The notes under the pieces were generated by a model, which was given only the letters and a program-made list of their open reading frames with translations, was not told where the DNA came from and did no database searches. Shown here in pieces: positions 34,545 through 44,209 of a DNA stretch of 64,000 nt; within the stretch, counting starts at the first letter, position 1; each line of letters opens with the position of its first letter. Location of the stretch: assembly GCF_013394595.1 (NCBI RefSeq), contig NZ_CP053348.1, forward strand, positions 124,001-188,000, written 5' to 3'. A program made the translations under genes and the position numbers. The stretch is from Winogradskyella forsetii. Lineage in GTDB: Bacteria > Bacteroidota > Bacteroidia > Flavobacteriales > Flavobacteriaceae.

Positions 34545-35066
34545 TTAATCTTCATACTCCAATTCAGTAAATGAACCTATCATTGATGTCGTATTAGTGC
34601 CATCTAAAGTGCTAGCCGTGATATTAAAGGATCCAGAAATAAGACGAATTCCCGATGTAGTAGGATGTGTTCTATTTTCAGAAATTGTAACATTGCCCGA
34701 TGAAGAATAATAACTAATTTGAGGACTAGATGGTCTTATAAGAGCATAAGTCATAAAGTTATTGGAATCTATATTACCCATGTTCTTAACAACGTCAGTG
34801 CCAAAACCGTTAGTGCCATTTAAAAATAAAGAAACTTGATTTCCAAGGGCGTCAGCAATATCAATACTCATAGTATCATTTGTTCCTAAACTCGCTTGGT
34901 AAGCACCATCTGTAAAGAGGAAGTTATTAAAGGTGCCACCATCTATGGTTGCTACCATTCCTGGCTCGTCGCTAAGAGGTGCGGAGTCGCTGTTACTATC
35001 ATCAGCACTACATGATAACATAAAAAGTGTTAGAACAAAAATTTGGAGTAGGTGTAGGTTTTTCAT
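34545..35066 (-). CDS. Small lipoprotein, DUF6252-like
   Basis: The 173 residues start with the signal MKNLHLLQIFVLTLFMLSCS (lipobox Cys 19) and the acidic Ser/Asp stretch ADDSNSDS. The mature domain begins MVATIDGGTFNNFLFTDGAY and is all beta, with FNITASTLDGTNT near the end. This layout (a short 'include/insert' beta-sandwich after an acidic linker) is frequent in flavobacterial surface lipoproteins. The function is unknown. Confidence 0.7.
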   Translation of the reverse strand: MKNLHLLQIFVLTLFMLSCSADDSNSDSAPLSDEPGMVATIDGGTFNNFLFTDGAYQASLGTNDTMSIDIADALGNQVSLFLNGTNGFGTDVVKNMGNIDSNNFMTYALIRPSSPQISYYSSSGNVTISENRTHPTTSGIRLISGSFNITASTLDGTNTTSMIGSFTELEYED

Positions 35067-35231
35067 CTTTTCTCAGTTTTAAAAGCTTATGAAATACTAC
35101 TCTATAATTAGGCTAGTATTTCTGGTTTTAACTTTAGTAATTCCTTGATTTGGGATAAATTACCTGGTCAATATACAATTTTTTAATAACTGTTATTTTT
35201 CTAGGTGCTATTTAAACGGAACATCCTTAAT

Positions 35232-36596
35232 CTAAAGATTCAGGGGATTATAACCTAAATAAGGTACTTCATACTCATTGAAAACAATATCATAGGACTC
35301 TAATTCCTCTAAAATAGGTGTGTAAACCTCTTTTGTAATAGGGATTTGTACACCAGGTGTTTTTATTTTACCATTAAGAATTGCCAGCGTTGCAATAGCG
35401 ACTGGTAAACCCACGGTTTTTGCCATGGCCGTATAGGTTTGGTCTTTACCAAGTGCTACCATTGTGGAATCGATTTGATGTTTTTCGCCATTAAGCTCAT
35501 AGCCAAATTTATGGTACATCACAATCATATCTTTATCGTCCGGACTAAGTGCCCAGCTATCCATTAAGATTTTTTGAAGAATTTGCGCAGGTGTTCCTTT
35601 GTCTAGTTCCACCATTTTTCTAGGATTAAAAATATCGAGCTCTAAAAACTTGTCCCATACGATATCATCTTGGTCAATTTTAAGTGCATGTCTAAATTTA
35701 AGTTCAACCGAATCCGTTGGGCTGTATGGTAAAAATGCATTCACAAAATCCCGATAGCTCATATTGATACTATCGTCAATGGTGTAGCTGTCGTCCGTCA
35801 TTCCTAATTGTACAAAAACATTCCAAGCTCTACTAAACCCAACACGTCTCATGGTACCTCTATACAATGTTTTTATATGGTCTAAGCCATAAACATGTTG
35901 GTATTTTAAGGAATCTCGGTTGGCATAACCTTCAAAACGTCCGTAACCCTCTACGTCTAAAAATTCTGTTCTTCTAAATAAGCGATTATATGGAATGTAT
36001 TTGAATTGGTTTTCCTGCAAAAACTTAGCGGCTCCTCCTTGACCTGCAACCACAACATTTCTTGGGTTCCATGTAAATTTGTAGTTCCAAAGGTTGTTGT
36101 CGCTTTCGGGAGCTACCAAACCACCTGTAAAGGATTCAAACAAAATCATTTTACCACCTTTGTCCCTTATCTGATTAATGATTTTCATGGCACTCATATG
36201 GTCTAAGCCAGGATCAACGCCGATTTCATTCATAAAAATGAGATTATTGGCTTTGGCGTCTTCATCTAAAGCTTGCATTTCTGGACTGACGTAAGAAGCC
36301 GTGACCATATTCTTTTTGTAAGTAATACAATCTTTCGCCACTTCAATATGAAAACGCGCTGGAAGCATGGAAATCACAATATCTGCTTTTTTAACGGCAG
36401 CGACTCTAGATTCTGCATTAAATACATCTAAGTGAATAACATCTGTATTTGGATGAGTGCCAACCCATTTTTTGGCATTGTCAACATTGAGATCACCAAT
36501 GGTAATATGTAACTTTTCAGATTGGGAATTATCGAGTAAATATTTTATAAGATATGATGAAGATTTACCTGCACCAATGATTAAAATGTTTCGCAT
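35232..36596 (-). CDS. Saccharopine dehydrogenase family protein
   Basis: A 454-residue NAD(P)-dependent enzyme. It starts with a Rossmann motif MRNILIIGAGKSSSYLIKYL (GAGKSS at 8-13) and continues with VISMLPARFHIEVAKDCI and NEIGVDPGLDHMSAMKII near 130, which are strongly conserved in saccharopine reductase/LYS9-type proteins of the lysine aminoadipate route. In flavobacteria it may act in lysine degradation or a related imine reduction. No other lysine gene is adjacent. It is divergent from the DUF423 gene. Confidence 0.9.
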   Translation of the reverse strand: MRNILIIGAGKSSSYLIKYLLDNSQSEKLHITIGDLNVDNAKKWVGTHPNTDVIHLDVFNAESRVAAVKKADIVISMLPARFHIEVAKDCITYKKNMVTASYVSPEMQALDEDAKANNLIFMNEIGVDPGLDHMSAMKIINQIRDKGGKMILFESFTGGLVAPESDNNLWNYKFTWNPRNVVVAGQGGAAKFLQENQFKYIPYNRLFRRTEFLDVEGYGRFEGYANRDSLKYQHVYGLDHIKTLYRGTMRRVGFSRAWNVFVQLGMTDDSYTIDDSINMSYRDFVNAFLPYSPTDSVELKFRHALKIDQDDIVWDKFLELDIFNPRKMVELDKGTPAQILQKILMDSWALSPDDKDMIVMYHKFGYELNGEKHQIDSTMVALGKDQTYTAMAKTVGLPVAIATLAILNGKIKTPGVQIPITKEVYTPILEELESYDIVFNEYEVPYLGYNPLNL

Positions 36597-36677
36597 AATG
36601 AGTTTATATAACTAATTTTGTATGCCACGAAAGTAATAAATACAATAAGCATTAAAAACCGAAATAGCATATTTATT

Positions 36678-37082
36678 ATGAACAAGACACTATTAATTAT
36701 AGGATGTATTTTAGGGATTTTGGGTATTATTTTAGGAGCCTTTGCGGCTCACGGTTTGGAGAAGTTGGTTGATGAAAAATTAGTTGATGCAGATGCTATT
36801 AAATCCTTTGAAACTGGTGTCCGATACCAAATATATCATGCCTTTTTTCTTTTAATTTTGGGTAGTTCTTCATTTGTGAATTTAAAAACAAAGAAAACGA
36901 TATTCTATTTGGTTATTTTTGGTGTAGTTTTCTTTTCAGGTTCTATATACGGACTGGCCACCAATGAAATGTCAAGCTTTGATTTTGAGAGTATCGCATT
37001 GATTACACCAATAGGAGGAGTCCTTCTTATTACGGCTTGGATTGTGATGTTGGTCGGTATAATAAGAAGTAAGGTCGATTAA
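36678..37082 (+). CDS. Membrane protein, DUF423 family
   Basis: A roughly 134-residue protein with four predicted membrane helices. ATG 36678 gives the family start MNKTLLIIGCILGILGIILG followed by AFAAHGLEKLV, the DUF423 hallmark, while the upstream ATG at 36618 adds a non-conserved polar extension. A TAATTTTG box at 36613-36620 lies about 58 bases ahead of the chosen start. TGVRYQIYHAFFLL and FSGSIYGLA also match the family, which has no known function. Confidence 0.88.
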   Translation: MNKTLLIIGCILGILGIILGAFAAHGLEKLVDEKLVDADAIKSFETGVRYQIYHAFFLLILGSSSFVNLKTKKTIFYLVIFGVVFFSGSIYGLATNEMSSFDFESIALITPIGGVLLITAWIVMLVGIIRSKVD

Positions 37083-37097
37083 TGACATTCATTACCG

Positions 37098-37124
37098 TTG
37101 TTTCAAAATAAAATTTTAATTTTG
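37098..37124 (+). promoter_or_regulatory. Candidate promoter for pckA
   Basis: TTG (37098-37100) and TAATTTTG (37117-37124) are separated by 16 bases, slightly short of the usual spacing, 23 bases before the ATG. Confidence 0.35.
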
Positions 37125-37147
37125 CAGCACTAAACAACACAAAAATT

Positions 37148-38764
37148 ATGGCAAACCATACCCAATTTACGAAAACGATTTCGTTAGATCAATATGGAAT
37201 TAAAAATGCAAAAGTCAATTATCAACTTTCTTCAGATGAACTTCATGCTGAAACCATCTCCAAAGGACAAGGTGTCGAATGTTCCTCTGGTGCTTTAGCA
37301 GTAAATACAGGCGAATTTACTGGGCGCTCCCCAATGGACCGATTTATTGTAAAAGATGACATCACAAAAGACAAGGTGTGGTGGGGAAATATCAATATTC
37401 CGTTTGAGAGTGATAAATTTCAGAAGCTTTACGATAAAGTTGTCGATTATTTATCTGAAAAAGAAATCTATGTGCGCGACAGTTATGCATGTGCAGACGA
37501 AAACTACAAGCTAAACATTAGAGTTATTAATGAGTATCCTTGGAGTAATATGTTTGCCTACAATATGTTTTTACGTCCTACGGAAGAAGAATTAAACGAT
37601 TTTTCTCCAGAATGGACGGTGGTAAACGCACCAGGTTTTATGGCAGATCCTGAAGTTGATGGTACACGTCAACACAACTTTGCAATTCTGGATTTTACAC
37701 GTAAGATTGCGTTAATTGGTGGTACGGGTTATACAGGAGAAATCAAAAAAGGTATTTTTTCCGCTTTAAATTTTATTCTGCCTGTGTTTAAAAACACTTT
37801 GCCAATGCATTGCAGTGCCAATGTTGGTAAGGATGATGATACGGCAATTTTCTTTGGATTATCTGGAACTGGAAAAACGACACTTTCCACAGACCCTAAT
37901 CGCAGTTTAATTGGTGATGACGAACATGGTTGGACTAAAGAAAACACCGTTTTTAATTTTGAAGGTGGTTGTTACGCTAAGGTAATTAATCTATCTCAAG
38001 AGCAGGAGCCAGAGATTTTTGCTGCGATTAAGAAAGGGGCGATTCTAGAGAATGTCATCATGGATGATAAAGGTAATGTTGATTTTGCTGACACCTCAAT
38101 TACTCAAAATACAAGGGTAAGTTACCCAATATACCATATAGATAATATTAAAGAACCATCGATTGGTAAAAACCCAAAGAATATATTTTTCTTAACGGCT
38201 GATGCTTTCGGCGTTTTGCCTCCAATATCGAAATTAACACCAAGTCAGGCCGCATATCACTTTATTTCTGGTTACACGGCTAAAGTGGCTGGAACAGAAG
38301 CAGGAGTGGTGGAACCAGTACCAAGTTTTTCGGCTTGTTTTGGCGCACCATTTATGCCGTTGCACCCAACAGAGTATGCTAACATGTTAAGTAAAAAAAT
38401 GTTAGATGCTGGAGTTAATGTTTGGTTGGTAAACACAGGTTGGACAGGAGGTCCTTATGGCGTCGGTACGCGTATGAAGTTAAAATATACAAGAGCTATG
38501 ATTAACGCAGCTTTGAATGGTGATTTACACGACTATACGTATGAAGATTACCATATCCATTCCGTTTTTGGAGTGGCACAACCAAGATCTTGTCCAGGTG
38601 TACCAACAGAGGTATTGAGTCCAAGAGCGACTTGGAATGATGACAAAGCATATTACACCATGGCATTTAAACTTTCTAATGCATTTAGAGAGAATTTTAA
38701 GAAGTTTGAGTCTTTTGCCTCTGAAGAGGTGAGACGCGGAGGACCGCAGCGTTATGCATTCTAA
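37148..38764 (+). CDS. pckA: Phosphoenolpyruvate carboxykinase (ATP)
   Basis: Converts oxaloacetate plus ATP to phosphoenolpyruvate for gluconeogenesis. The 538 residues contain TGEFTGRSPMDRFIV (about 51-65), the P-loop-like kinase 1a motif GLSGTGKTTLSTDP (237-250), IGDDEHGW with metal-binding Asp/His, and WLVNTGWTGGPYGVG near 425. These define the ATP-dependent enzyme rather than the GTP form. The gene is monocistronic with a strong terminator. Confidence 0.97.
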   Translation: MANHTQFTKTISLDQYGIKNAKVNYQLSSDELHAETISKGQGVECSSGALAVNTGEFTGRSPMDRFIVKDDITKDKVWWGNINIPFESDKFQKLYDKVVDYLSEKEIYVRDSYACADENYKLNIRVINEYPWSNMFAYNMFLRPTEEELNDFSPEWTVVNAPGFMADPEVDGTRQHNFAILDFTRKIALIGGTGYTGEIKKGIFSALNFILPVFKNTLPMHCSANVGKDDDTAIFFGLSGTGKTTLSTDPNRSLIGDDEHGWTKENTVFNFEGGCYAKVINLSQEQEPEIFAAIKKGAILENVIMDDKGNVDFADTSITQNTRVSYPIYHIDNIKEPSIGKNPKNIFFLTADAFGVLPPISKLTPSQAAYHFISGYTAKVAGTEAGVVEPVPSFSACFGAPFMPLHPTEYANMLSKKMLDAGVNVWLVNTGWTGGPYGVGTRMKLKYTRAMINAALNGDLHDYTYEDYHIHSVFGVAQPRSCPGVPTEVLSPRATWNDDKAYYTMAFKLSNAFRENFKKFESFASEEVRRGGPQRYAF

Positions 38765-38783
38765 ATGTTATTGATAAAAACTA

Positions 38784-38818
38784 AAAAAGCGATTCTATGT
38801 TTAGAATCGCTTTTTTTA
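38784..38818. terminator. Bidirectional terminator between pckA and hemD
   Basis: AAAAAGCGATTCTA and TAGAATCGCTTTTT form a nearly perfect stem with a short loop and end in T7. Confidence 0.85.
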
Positions 38819-38840
38819 TATTTTATATTTAGTTAAATAA

Positions 38841-39590
38841 CTATTTCCCTTTATTAACTGAATCAATATACTTCTGTAAAGCCATGGTCATGGAAGGTGT
38901 TTCAGGCGTCGGTGCAGAAATATCAACACGCAAGCCTTTTTCCTTAACCGCTTTAACTGTTGTATTCCCGAATACTGCAATACGCGTTTCGTTTTGCTTG
39001 AAATCTGGAAAATTATGGAATAAGGATTCTATGCCAGAAGGACTAAAGAATACTAAAATATCATAAGTAACATTTGATAAATCAGACAAATCACTGATTA
39101 CGGTTTTATAAAACGTGGCTTGTTTCCAAGTAACGCCTAAATCGTCTAAAATTTCAGGTATAATAGGTTTTACTTTATCGGTCGTTGGCAATAAAAACTT
39201 TTCGTCTTTATATTTTTTGATTAAAGGAATTAAATCTTCAAACGTACGTTTTCCCACATAGATTTTACGCTTTCGGTAAACCACATATTTTTGTAAATAA
39301 TAGGCAACCGCCTCAGATTGGCAAAAATACTTCATGGAATCGGGCACTTTAAAGCGCATTTCGTCTGCAACCCTAAAAAAGTGATCGACGGAGTTTCTAC
39401 TAGTAAGTATGATAGCTGTAAATTTACTGAGATCAACCTTTTGTTGTCTTATATCCTTGGAAGATACACCTTCTACATGTATGAAGGGTCTAAAGTCCAC
39501 CTTAACCTTTTGCTTTTCTTGCAAATCAAAATATGGGGAGTTCTCTATTTTTGGCTCTGGTTGGGATACTAAAATTGTTTTCACTTTCAT
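38841..39590 (-). CDS. hemD: Uroporphyrinogen-III synthase
   Basis: Closes hydroxymethylbilane to uroporphyrinogen III in heme synthesis. The 249 residues are sequence-divergent, as usual for HemD. Visible are KTILVSQPEP at the start, FTAIILTSRNSVDHFF (about 59), the interdomain LLPTTDKVKPIIPEIL, and the C-terminal DILVFFSPSGIESLF and RIAVFGNTTVKAVKEKGLRV blocks. The DUF4271 gene lies 16 bases upstream on the same strand, a pairing seen in many flavobacteria. Confidence 0.9.
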   Translation of the reverse strand: MKVKTILVSQPEPKIENSPYFDLQEKQKVKVDFRPFIHVEGVSSKDIRQQKVDLSKFTAIILTSRNSVDHFFRVADEMRFKVPDSMKYFCQSEAVAYYLQKYVVYRKRKIYVGKRTFEDLIPLIKKYKDEKFLLPTTDKVKPIIPEILDDLGVTWKQATFYKTVISDLSDLSNVTYDILVFFSPSGIESLFHNFPDFKQNETRIAVFGNTTVKAVKEKGLRVDISAPTPETPSMTMALQKYIDSVNKGK

Positions 39591-39606
39591 ACGTAAACCT
39601 TGTGTT

Positions 39607-40281
39607 TTAAGCGTTATACTCTGTAATAACCTTATATAAAACTACATAAGGCCCAATTTCGAGAGCGCAAAGATACAACAAAAAATAGAACAAATTAAGG
39701 TTTATTAACTTTTGATAGCTTTTGAACGTGCTTAAAAATCCGATTAAATTTATGATACAAACCAATGAAAAAGCAATGATGATAATGATTTCGTTATAAT
39801 GATCTGAGTATAACCAATTAAAACGATGTGTATACAACAAAAACAAATTGGCTATTAAAAACACAAAACCAGACCAATTCTTGAAGGTTGTTTTTTGAAA
39901 CAAGTAATGGTCTATTAAACTATCCATTTCAAAAAGACTACCAATAAGTCGTTCCAAAAGTGTTTTTATTATGATAATGACAGAAACAGCAAATAATAAT
40001 TTTAGGAACGATTCAAGTTCAAAAATTTGCGGTGAAACAAACGTAGAATATGTAAAATAAGCGAAAATACTCAATGAGAGACTGAGGTTTATAAATAGAA
40101 AACTATCAAATTGATCAATAAATTTCTGGTCTTTACTATATATTTTAAGATATTTGGAATTACCGATCACATTTAAAAAATCGTTAAATCTAAGAGTGTT
40201 CAAATATTTTGCGACAGCGATGGCAAACAATCCAATCATTGTAAAAATAGTAAACCACTCATGTGTGACATAATTTCGCAT
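39607..40281 (-). CDS. Membrane protein, DUF4271 family
   Basis: A 224-residue membrane protein with about six hydrophobic helices, opening MRNYVTHEWFTIFTMIGLFA and ending LCALEIGPYVVLYKVITEYNA. The start WFTI... and the final GPYVVLYK block, together with the position just upstream of hemD, match DUF4271. The function is unknown; conserved linkage to hemD hints at a heme or envelope role, which is inference. Confidence 0.85.
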   Translation of the reverse strand: MRNYVTHEWFTIFTMIGLFAIAVAKYLNTLRFNDFLNVIGNSKYLKIYSKDQKFIDQFDSFLFINLSLSLSIFAYFTYSTFVSPQIFELESFLKLLFAVSVIIIIKTLLERLIGSLFEMDSLIDHYLFQKTTFKNWSGFVFLIANLFLLYTHRFNWLYSDHYNEIIIIIAFSLVCIINLIGFLSTFKSYQKLINLNLFYFLLYLCALEIGPYVVLYKVITEYNA

Positions 40282-40568
40282 GTGGCTAAATTAAAAAGAA
40301 TTTTAAGTTTACATTCAATAGATTACATAATTCCTCTTTGATATCGGTTAGACGGTACAATGGATTCGCTAATTCTATCTTAATCTAACCTATTTGAAAT
40401 GGTTTTTACGGTCTTAAAGTCTTATGTCTAATCTCTAACAGCGGAGCGGTCTATTATCTTTTTCCCAATTTCTATCAAAAAAGTTAATTCCAACATATAA
40501 TCCATTAAAAACTTTACTTTTGTTAAAATTCTAATAGCGACACAAAAGCATAGTTTAAAAGTAAGTGA

Positions 40569-41294
40569 ATGTCTGACGCCATTGTCATTATCCCTACCTA
40601 TAACGAGATTGAAAATATTGAGTCAATCATTAGAACTGTGTTTTCGCAAACCAAGGTTTTTCATGTGCTTATTGTAGATGACAATTCGCCTGACAAAACA
40701 GGGGAAACCGTTAAAAACTTACAACAAGAATTTAAAAACCAACTGTTTTTATTAGAACGTAAAGAAAAAAGTGGTTTAGGATCAGCGTATATTGCAGGTT
40801 TTGAATGGGCTTTAGAAAAGGAATATCAATACGTTTTTGAAATGGATGCTGATTTCTCCCATAATCCAAAAGATTTAATTAGATTGTACAACGCTTGCGC
40901 CATCGACGGTGCTGATATTTCGGTCGGATCTAGATATGTAAAGGGGATTACAGTGGTCAACTGGCCAATGTCCCGTATTCTTTTATCCTATGGCGCATCT
41001 CGTTATGTAAGATTTATTACACGTATGAAAGTTAAGGATTCCACCGCTGGTTTTGTCTGTTATAAAAGATCGGTTTTAGAAGCTATTCATTTAAAGAAAA
41101 TAGAATTTGTGGGTTATGCTTTTCAGATTGAAATGAAATTTAAAGCCTATAGAAAAGGATTTCGAATTGTAGAAATTCCTGTTATCTTTAAAGATAGAAC
41201 CAAAGGGAAATCGAAAATGAGCGGAAGTATTATTTCCGAAGCCATTTTTGGTGTCATTAGTTTAAGATTAAAAAGTTTATTTTCCAGTAAGTAG
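40569..41294 (+). CDS. Polyprenol monophosphomannose synthase (GT2)
   Basis: A 241-residue family 2 glycosyltransferase that makes polyprenyl-phosphate-mannose (DPM1-like). Motifs are IIPTYNEIENIE (7-18), LIVDDNSPDKTGE (about 34-46), EMDADFSHNP (about 91-100) and SRYVKGITVVNWP, with GKSKMSG near the end. It has no C-terminal membrane helices, as in the soluble DPM1 form. It is six bases ahead of the dihydroorotase gene in the same operon. Confidence 0.92.
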   Translation: MSDAIVIIPTYNEIENIESIIRTVFSQTKVFHVLIVDDNSPDKTGETVKNLQQEFKNQLFLLERKEKSGLGSAYIAGFEWALEKEYQYVFEMDADFSHNPKDLIRLYNACAIDGADISVGSRYVKGITVVNWPMSRILLSYGASRYVRFITRMKVKDSTAGFVCYKRSVLEAIHLKKIEFVGYAFQIEMKFKAYRKGFRIVEIPVIFKDRTKGKSKMSGSIISEAIFGVISLRLKSLFSSK

Positions 41295-41300
41295 AAGAAC

Positions 41301-42644
41301 ATGAAGCAAAATACTCTCATAAAAAACGCCAGAATTGTCAACGAAGGAAAAATTGTTGAAGGCGATATTCTCATTGAAGACCAAATAATTAAAAAAATAG
41401 ACATTTCAATCAGCGTGAAATCTGCAGATATGACTGTGATAGACGTTGAAGGAAATTACGTCTTTCCTGGTATGATCGACGATCAAGTGCATTTCAGGGA
41501 ACCAGGCTTAACCCATAAAGCTAATATAGAATCGGAATCGAAAGCGGCTATAGCTGGTGGAATTACGTCTTTTATAGAAATGCCAAATACCAATCCGCAA
41601 ACCACAAGTGTAGAAAAGTTAGAAGAAAAATTTGCCATTGCAGCCAATTCATCTTATGCCAACTATTCATTTATGTTTGGTGGTACCAATGATAATTTAG
41701 ATGAAATCTTAAAGGTTGACACTAAAACCGTAGCAGGATTAAAATTATTCTTAGGCTCTTCTACCGGAAACATGTTGGTCGATGACCCAAAGGTTATTGA
41801 AAAAATATTTTCGAGTACAGATATGGTCATTTCTGTACATTGTGAAGATGAAGCGACTATAAAAACAAATCTAGCCAAATATAAAGCCGAGTATGGAGAT
41901 GACATTCCGATGGAGATGCATCCCATTATAAGAAGCGAAGCGGCTTGTTATTTATCCTCTTCAAAAGCGATTGAATTAGCAAAGAAAACAGGCGCTCGAT
42001 TGCATGTGTTTCATTTATCAACAGGAAAGGAAACGAGTTTATTTTCAAATAAAATCCCATTAAAGGATAAAAAGATAACCGCTGAAGTTTGTGTGCATCA
42101 TTTATGGTTTTCAGATGAAGATTATGCTAAAAAGGGAAGCCATATTAAATGGAATCCAGCTGTAAAAACGGGAAAAGACAGAGACCAACTATGGAAAGCG
42201 TTATTGGATGATAGAATAGATGTCATCGCCACAGATCATGCGCCACATACACTCGAGGAAAAAAACAATCCGTACACAAGTGCGCCTTCTGGAGGACCTT
42301 TAGTGCAGCATGCCTTGGTAACTTTGATGGAAGCACATCATCAAGGTAAAATATCGGTTGAAAAAATTGTGGAAAAAGCCTGTCATAATCCAGCGATTTT
42401 ATTCAATGTAGAAAAGCGAGGTTATATAAAAGAAGGTTATTTTGCCGATTTGGTCATTATAGACCCTCAAAGCCCTTGGTCAGTAAATAAAAGTAATATT
42501 TTGTATAAATGTGGTTGGTCTCCTTTTGAAGGCAACACGTTTAAAAGTAGAATAACGCACACCTTTGTAAACGGTCAATTGGCTTATAACAATTTCAAGG
42601 TTTTGGACGTTAAAGCAGGACAACGATTGACTTTTGATAGATGA
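41301..42644 (+). CDS. pyrC: Dihydroorotase (class I type)
   Basis: A zinc amidohydrolase closing carbamoyl-aspartate to dihydroorotate in pyrimidine synthesis. The 447 residues have the metal-binding [15 protein letters not shown] (about 59-73), [17 protein letters not shown], a second His pair in [11 protein letters not shown], and the metal Asp in [12 protein letters not shown] (about 310). Length and motifs suit the AllB/PyrC class I group, so hydantoinase or allantoinase activity is possible but less likely without neighbours for those pathways. Its stop overlaps the next ATG (ATGA). Confidence 0.92.
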   Translation: MKQNTLIKNARIVNEGKIVEGDILIEDQIIKKIDISISVKSADMTVIDVEGNYVFPGMIDDQVHFREPGLTHKANIESESKAAIAGGITSFIEMPNTNPQTTSVEKLEEKFAIAANSSYANYSFMFGGTNDNLDEILKVDTKTVAGLKLFLGSSTGNMLVDDPKVIEKIFSSTDMVISVHCEDEATIKTNLAKYKAEYGDDIPMEMHPIIRSEAACYLSSSKAIELAKKTGARLHVFHLSTGKETSLFSNKIPLKDKKITAEVCVHHLWFSDEDYAKKGSHIKWNPAVKTGKDRDQLWKALLDDRIDVIATDHAPHTLEEKNNPYTSAPSGGPLVQHALVTLMEAHHQGKISVEKIVEKACHNPAILFNVEKRGYIKEGYFADLVIIDPQSPWSVNKSNILYKCGWSPFEGNTFKSRITHTFVNGQLAYNNFKVLDVKAGQRLTFDR

Positions 42645-43159
42645 AAATGATAAAACGATTAAGTGTTATAATAGTTCTAAGTTTTTTGATGGTGGCATGC
42701 CAAGATTTTGACCGACCAAAAAAACCGGATAATTTGATTTCAAAGGCACAAATGACCGAACTTTTGTATGACTTATATATCATTAATGCAGCCAAAGGCG
42801 TAAACCGTAAAACTTTGGAAAACAATAGCTTCAACCCAGAAAACTATATTTTGGAAAAATACAATATTGATAGTACCCAATTTGCAGAAAGTAACACCTA
42901 CTATGCTTTTGAAACCGAAACCTATAGTGCTATTGTAGAGCAAGTAAAGGCAAGATTGGAAAAAGAGAAGGATATATATGAAGCTATAAAGCAAAAACAA
43001 GATGACTCCATTCAAAAGCGCAGAGATTCTATTGGTAAAAAAGCAAAACGAAAAAAAGATTCCTTAAAAAAAGTTCTTGATAGTATTGGTGTTAAAGATA
43101 TGCGCTCTAAACCTCCTTTAAATATAGCAGACTCACTTCAGGAATTGATTCGTCCATAG
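42641..43159 (+). CDS. Lipoprotein, DUF4296 family
   Basis: The 172 residues start with the signal [20 protein letters not shown] (lipobox Cys 20). The conserved DUF4296 block [20 protein letters not shown] (about 28-47) follows, then [20 protein letters not shown] and a highly charged helix rich in Lys/Asp/Ser ending the protein. Start overlaps dihydroorotase by four bases, so it is translationally coupled. Its last 53 bases overlap the facing epimerase gene. The function is unknown. Confidence 0.85.
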   Translation: MKMIKRLSVIIVLSFLMVACQDFDRPKKPDNLISKAQMTELLYDLYIINAAKGVNRKTLENNSFNPENYILEKYNIDSTQFAESNTYYAFETETYSAIVEQVKARLEKEKDIYEAIKQKQDDSIQKRRDSIGKKAKRKKDSLKKVLDSIGVKDMRSKPPLNIADSLQELIRP

Positions 43160-44120
43160 GTTTAAACTCAAAGTCCAAAGCATTTTTTACTTTAGAATTA
43201 TCATATTTTGTAATACTTACGGTAGATTTTGCTGCTTGTTTAGATAAACTTCTACGTTTGCCAAAAAGATGATGTTTCAACCAATCTAATCGCCAAGCAA
43301 TTCCTAAAAGCCACGGTTTAGCTTCTCTTTTTGGTGGATGAACCTCTAAGCTATTAGCAATTTTGGTTTGTAAGGTTTTAAAACTTAAGTTTTCAGACAC
43401 TACTATAAAAGCTTCATTTTTAATGGTACTATCCATAAGCCTTTGCATAATATTAACAACATCCCAAATATCTACACAACCAGTAACACCATTGGTGTAA
43501 TAAGGCATGCCTCTGTAAATGCGCTTAAATAAATTACCACTACTGCCACCATTCCAATAACCAGCACCTATAATAATTCCTGGGTTTACTATGATGGCAT
43601 CCAAACCTTCCTGAGTGCCGCGCCACACTTCAAGTTCTGCGCCATATTTAGTGATGGCATAAACACTATTATCATCCTCTGGGTTCCAATCGGTTTGCTC
43701 ATCAATTAATTTGTTAGGATCAACATGATGCCCAATTGCTGCAATAGAACTGACATAGCACAATTTTTTAACTTGCTGGCTGAGGGATAAATTAACAATA
43801 TTCGCCGTGCCTTCAATATTTATTTTTCGTAATAATTTGTATTTGTCAGGTTCAAAAGAGACAAAAGCAGCACAATGGTAAACCTGGGTAATACCTTTAA
43901 AAGCCAGTTGAAGTTTTGGAATATCATTGATATCTGCCTCAATCCATTCAATTTTGTTAAAAAGTGCTTCAGCATCATCCGAAAAATAGGAAAAGACATG
44001 TTTAACACGACTTAAAGTTTTTTCACGTCTGTATATTGCACGAATGGCCGTGTTGCTTTTCAAAAGTTGAAAAAGCAAATGTGAACCCACCAAACCTGTG
44101 CCTCCTGTGACTAAAATCAT
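43107..44120 (-). CDS. NAD-dependent epimerase/dehydratase family protein
   Basis: An extended short-chain dehydrogenase of 337 residues. The NAD motif GGTGLVGSHLLFQLL is at 6-20, followed by EADINDIP, HCAAFVSF and the catalytic VYAITKYGAELEV with Tyr-x3-Lys (about 154-158). VNPGIIIGAG is also typical. It resembles dihydroflavonol-4-reductase/3-beta-HSD-like members, whose substrate cannot be read from sequence. It is convergent with and overlaps DUF4296, and is divergent from tyrS, an arrangement common in flavobacteria. Confidence 0.88.
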   Translation of the reverse strand: MILVTGGTGLVGSHLLFQLLKSNTAIRAIYRREKTLSRVKHVFSYFSDDAEALFNKIEWIEADINDIPKLQLAFKGITQVYHCAAFVSFEPDKYKLLRKINIEGTANIVNLSLSQQVKKLCYVSSIAAIGHHVDPNKLIDEQTDWNPEDDNSVYAITKYGAELEVWRGTQEGLDAIIVNPGIIIGAGYWNGGSSGNLFKRIYRGMPYYTNGVTGCVDIWDVVNIMQRLMDSTIKNEAFIVVSENLSFKTLQTKIANSLEVHPPKREAKPWLLGIAWRLDWLKHHLFGKRRSLSKQAAKSTVSITKYDNSKVKNALDFEFKPMDESIPEVSLLYLKEV

Positions 44121-44151
44121 AGGGTAAAGTTACGCTTTTTTAGATTTGTCT

Positions 44152-44181
44152 TTTGTCTTTAACCACGGAAACATATCTTTG
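44152..44181 (+). promoter_or_regulatory. Candidate promoter for tyrS
   Basis: TTTG (44152-44155) and TATCTTTG (44174-44181) are separated by 18 bases, 28 bases before the ATG. It is the best match to the Bacteroidota -33/-7 pattern in this window. Confidence 0.55.
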
Positions 44182-44209
44182 CGCCAATCAATTTTCAAAC
44201 TAAAAAACA

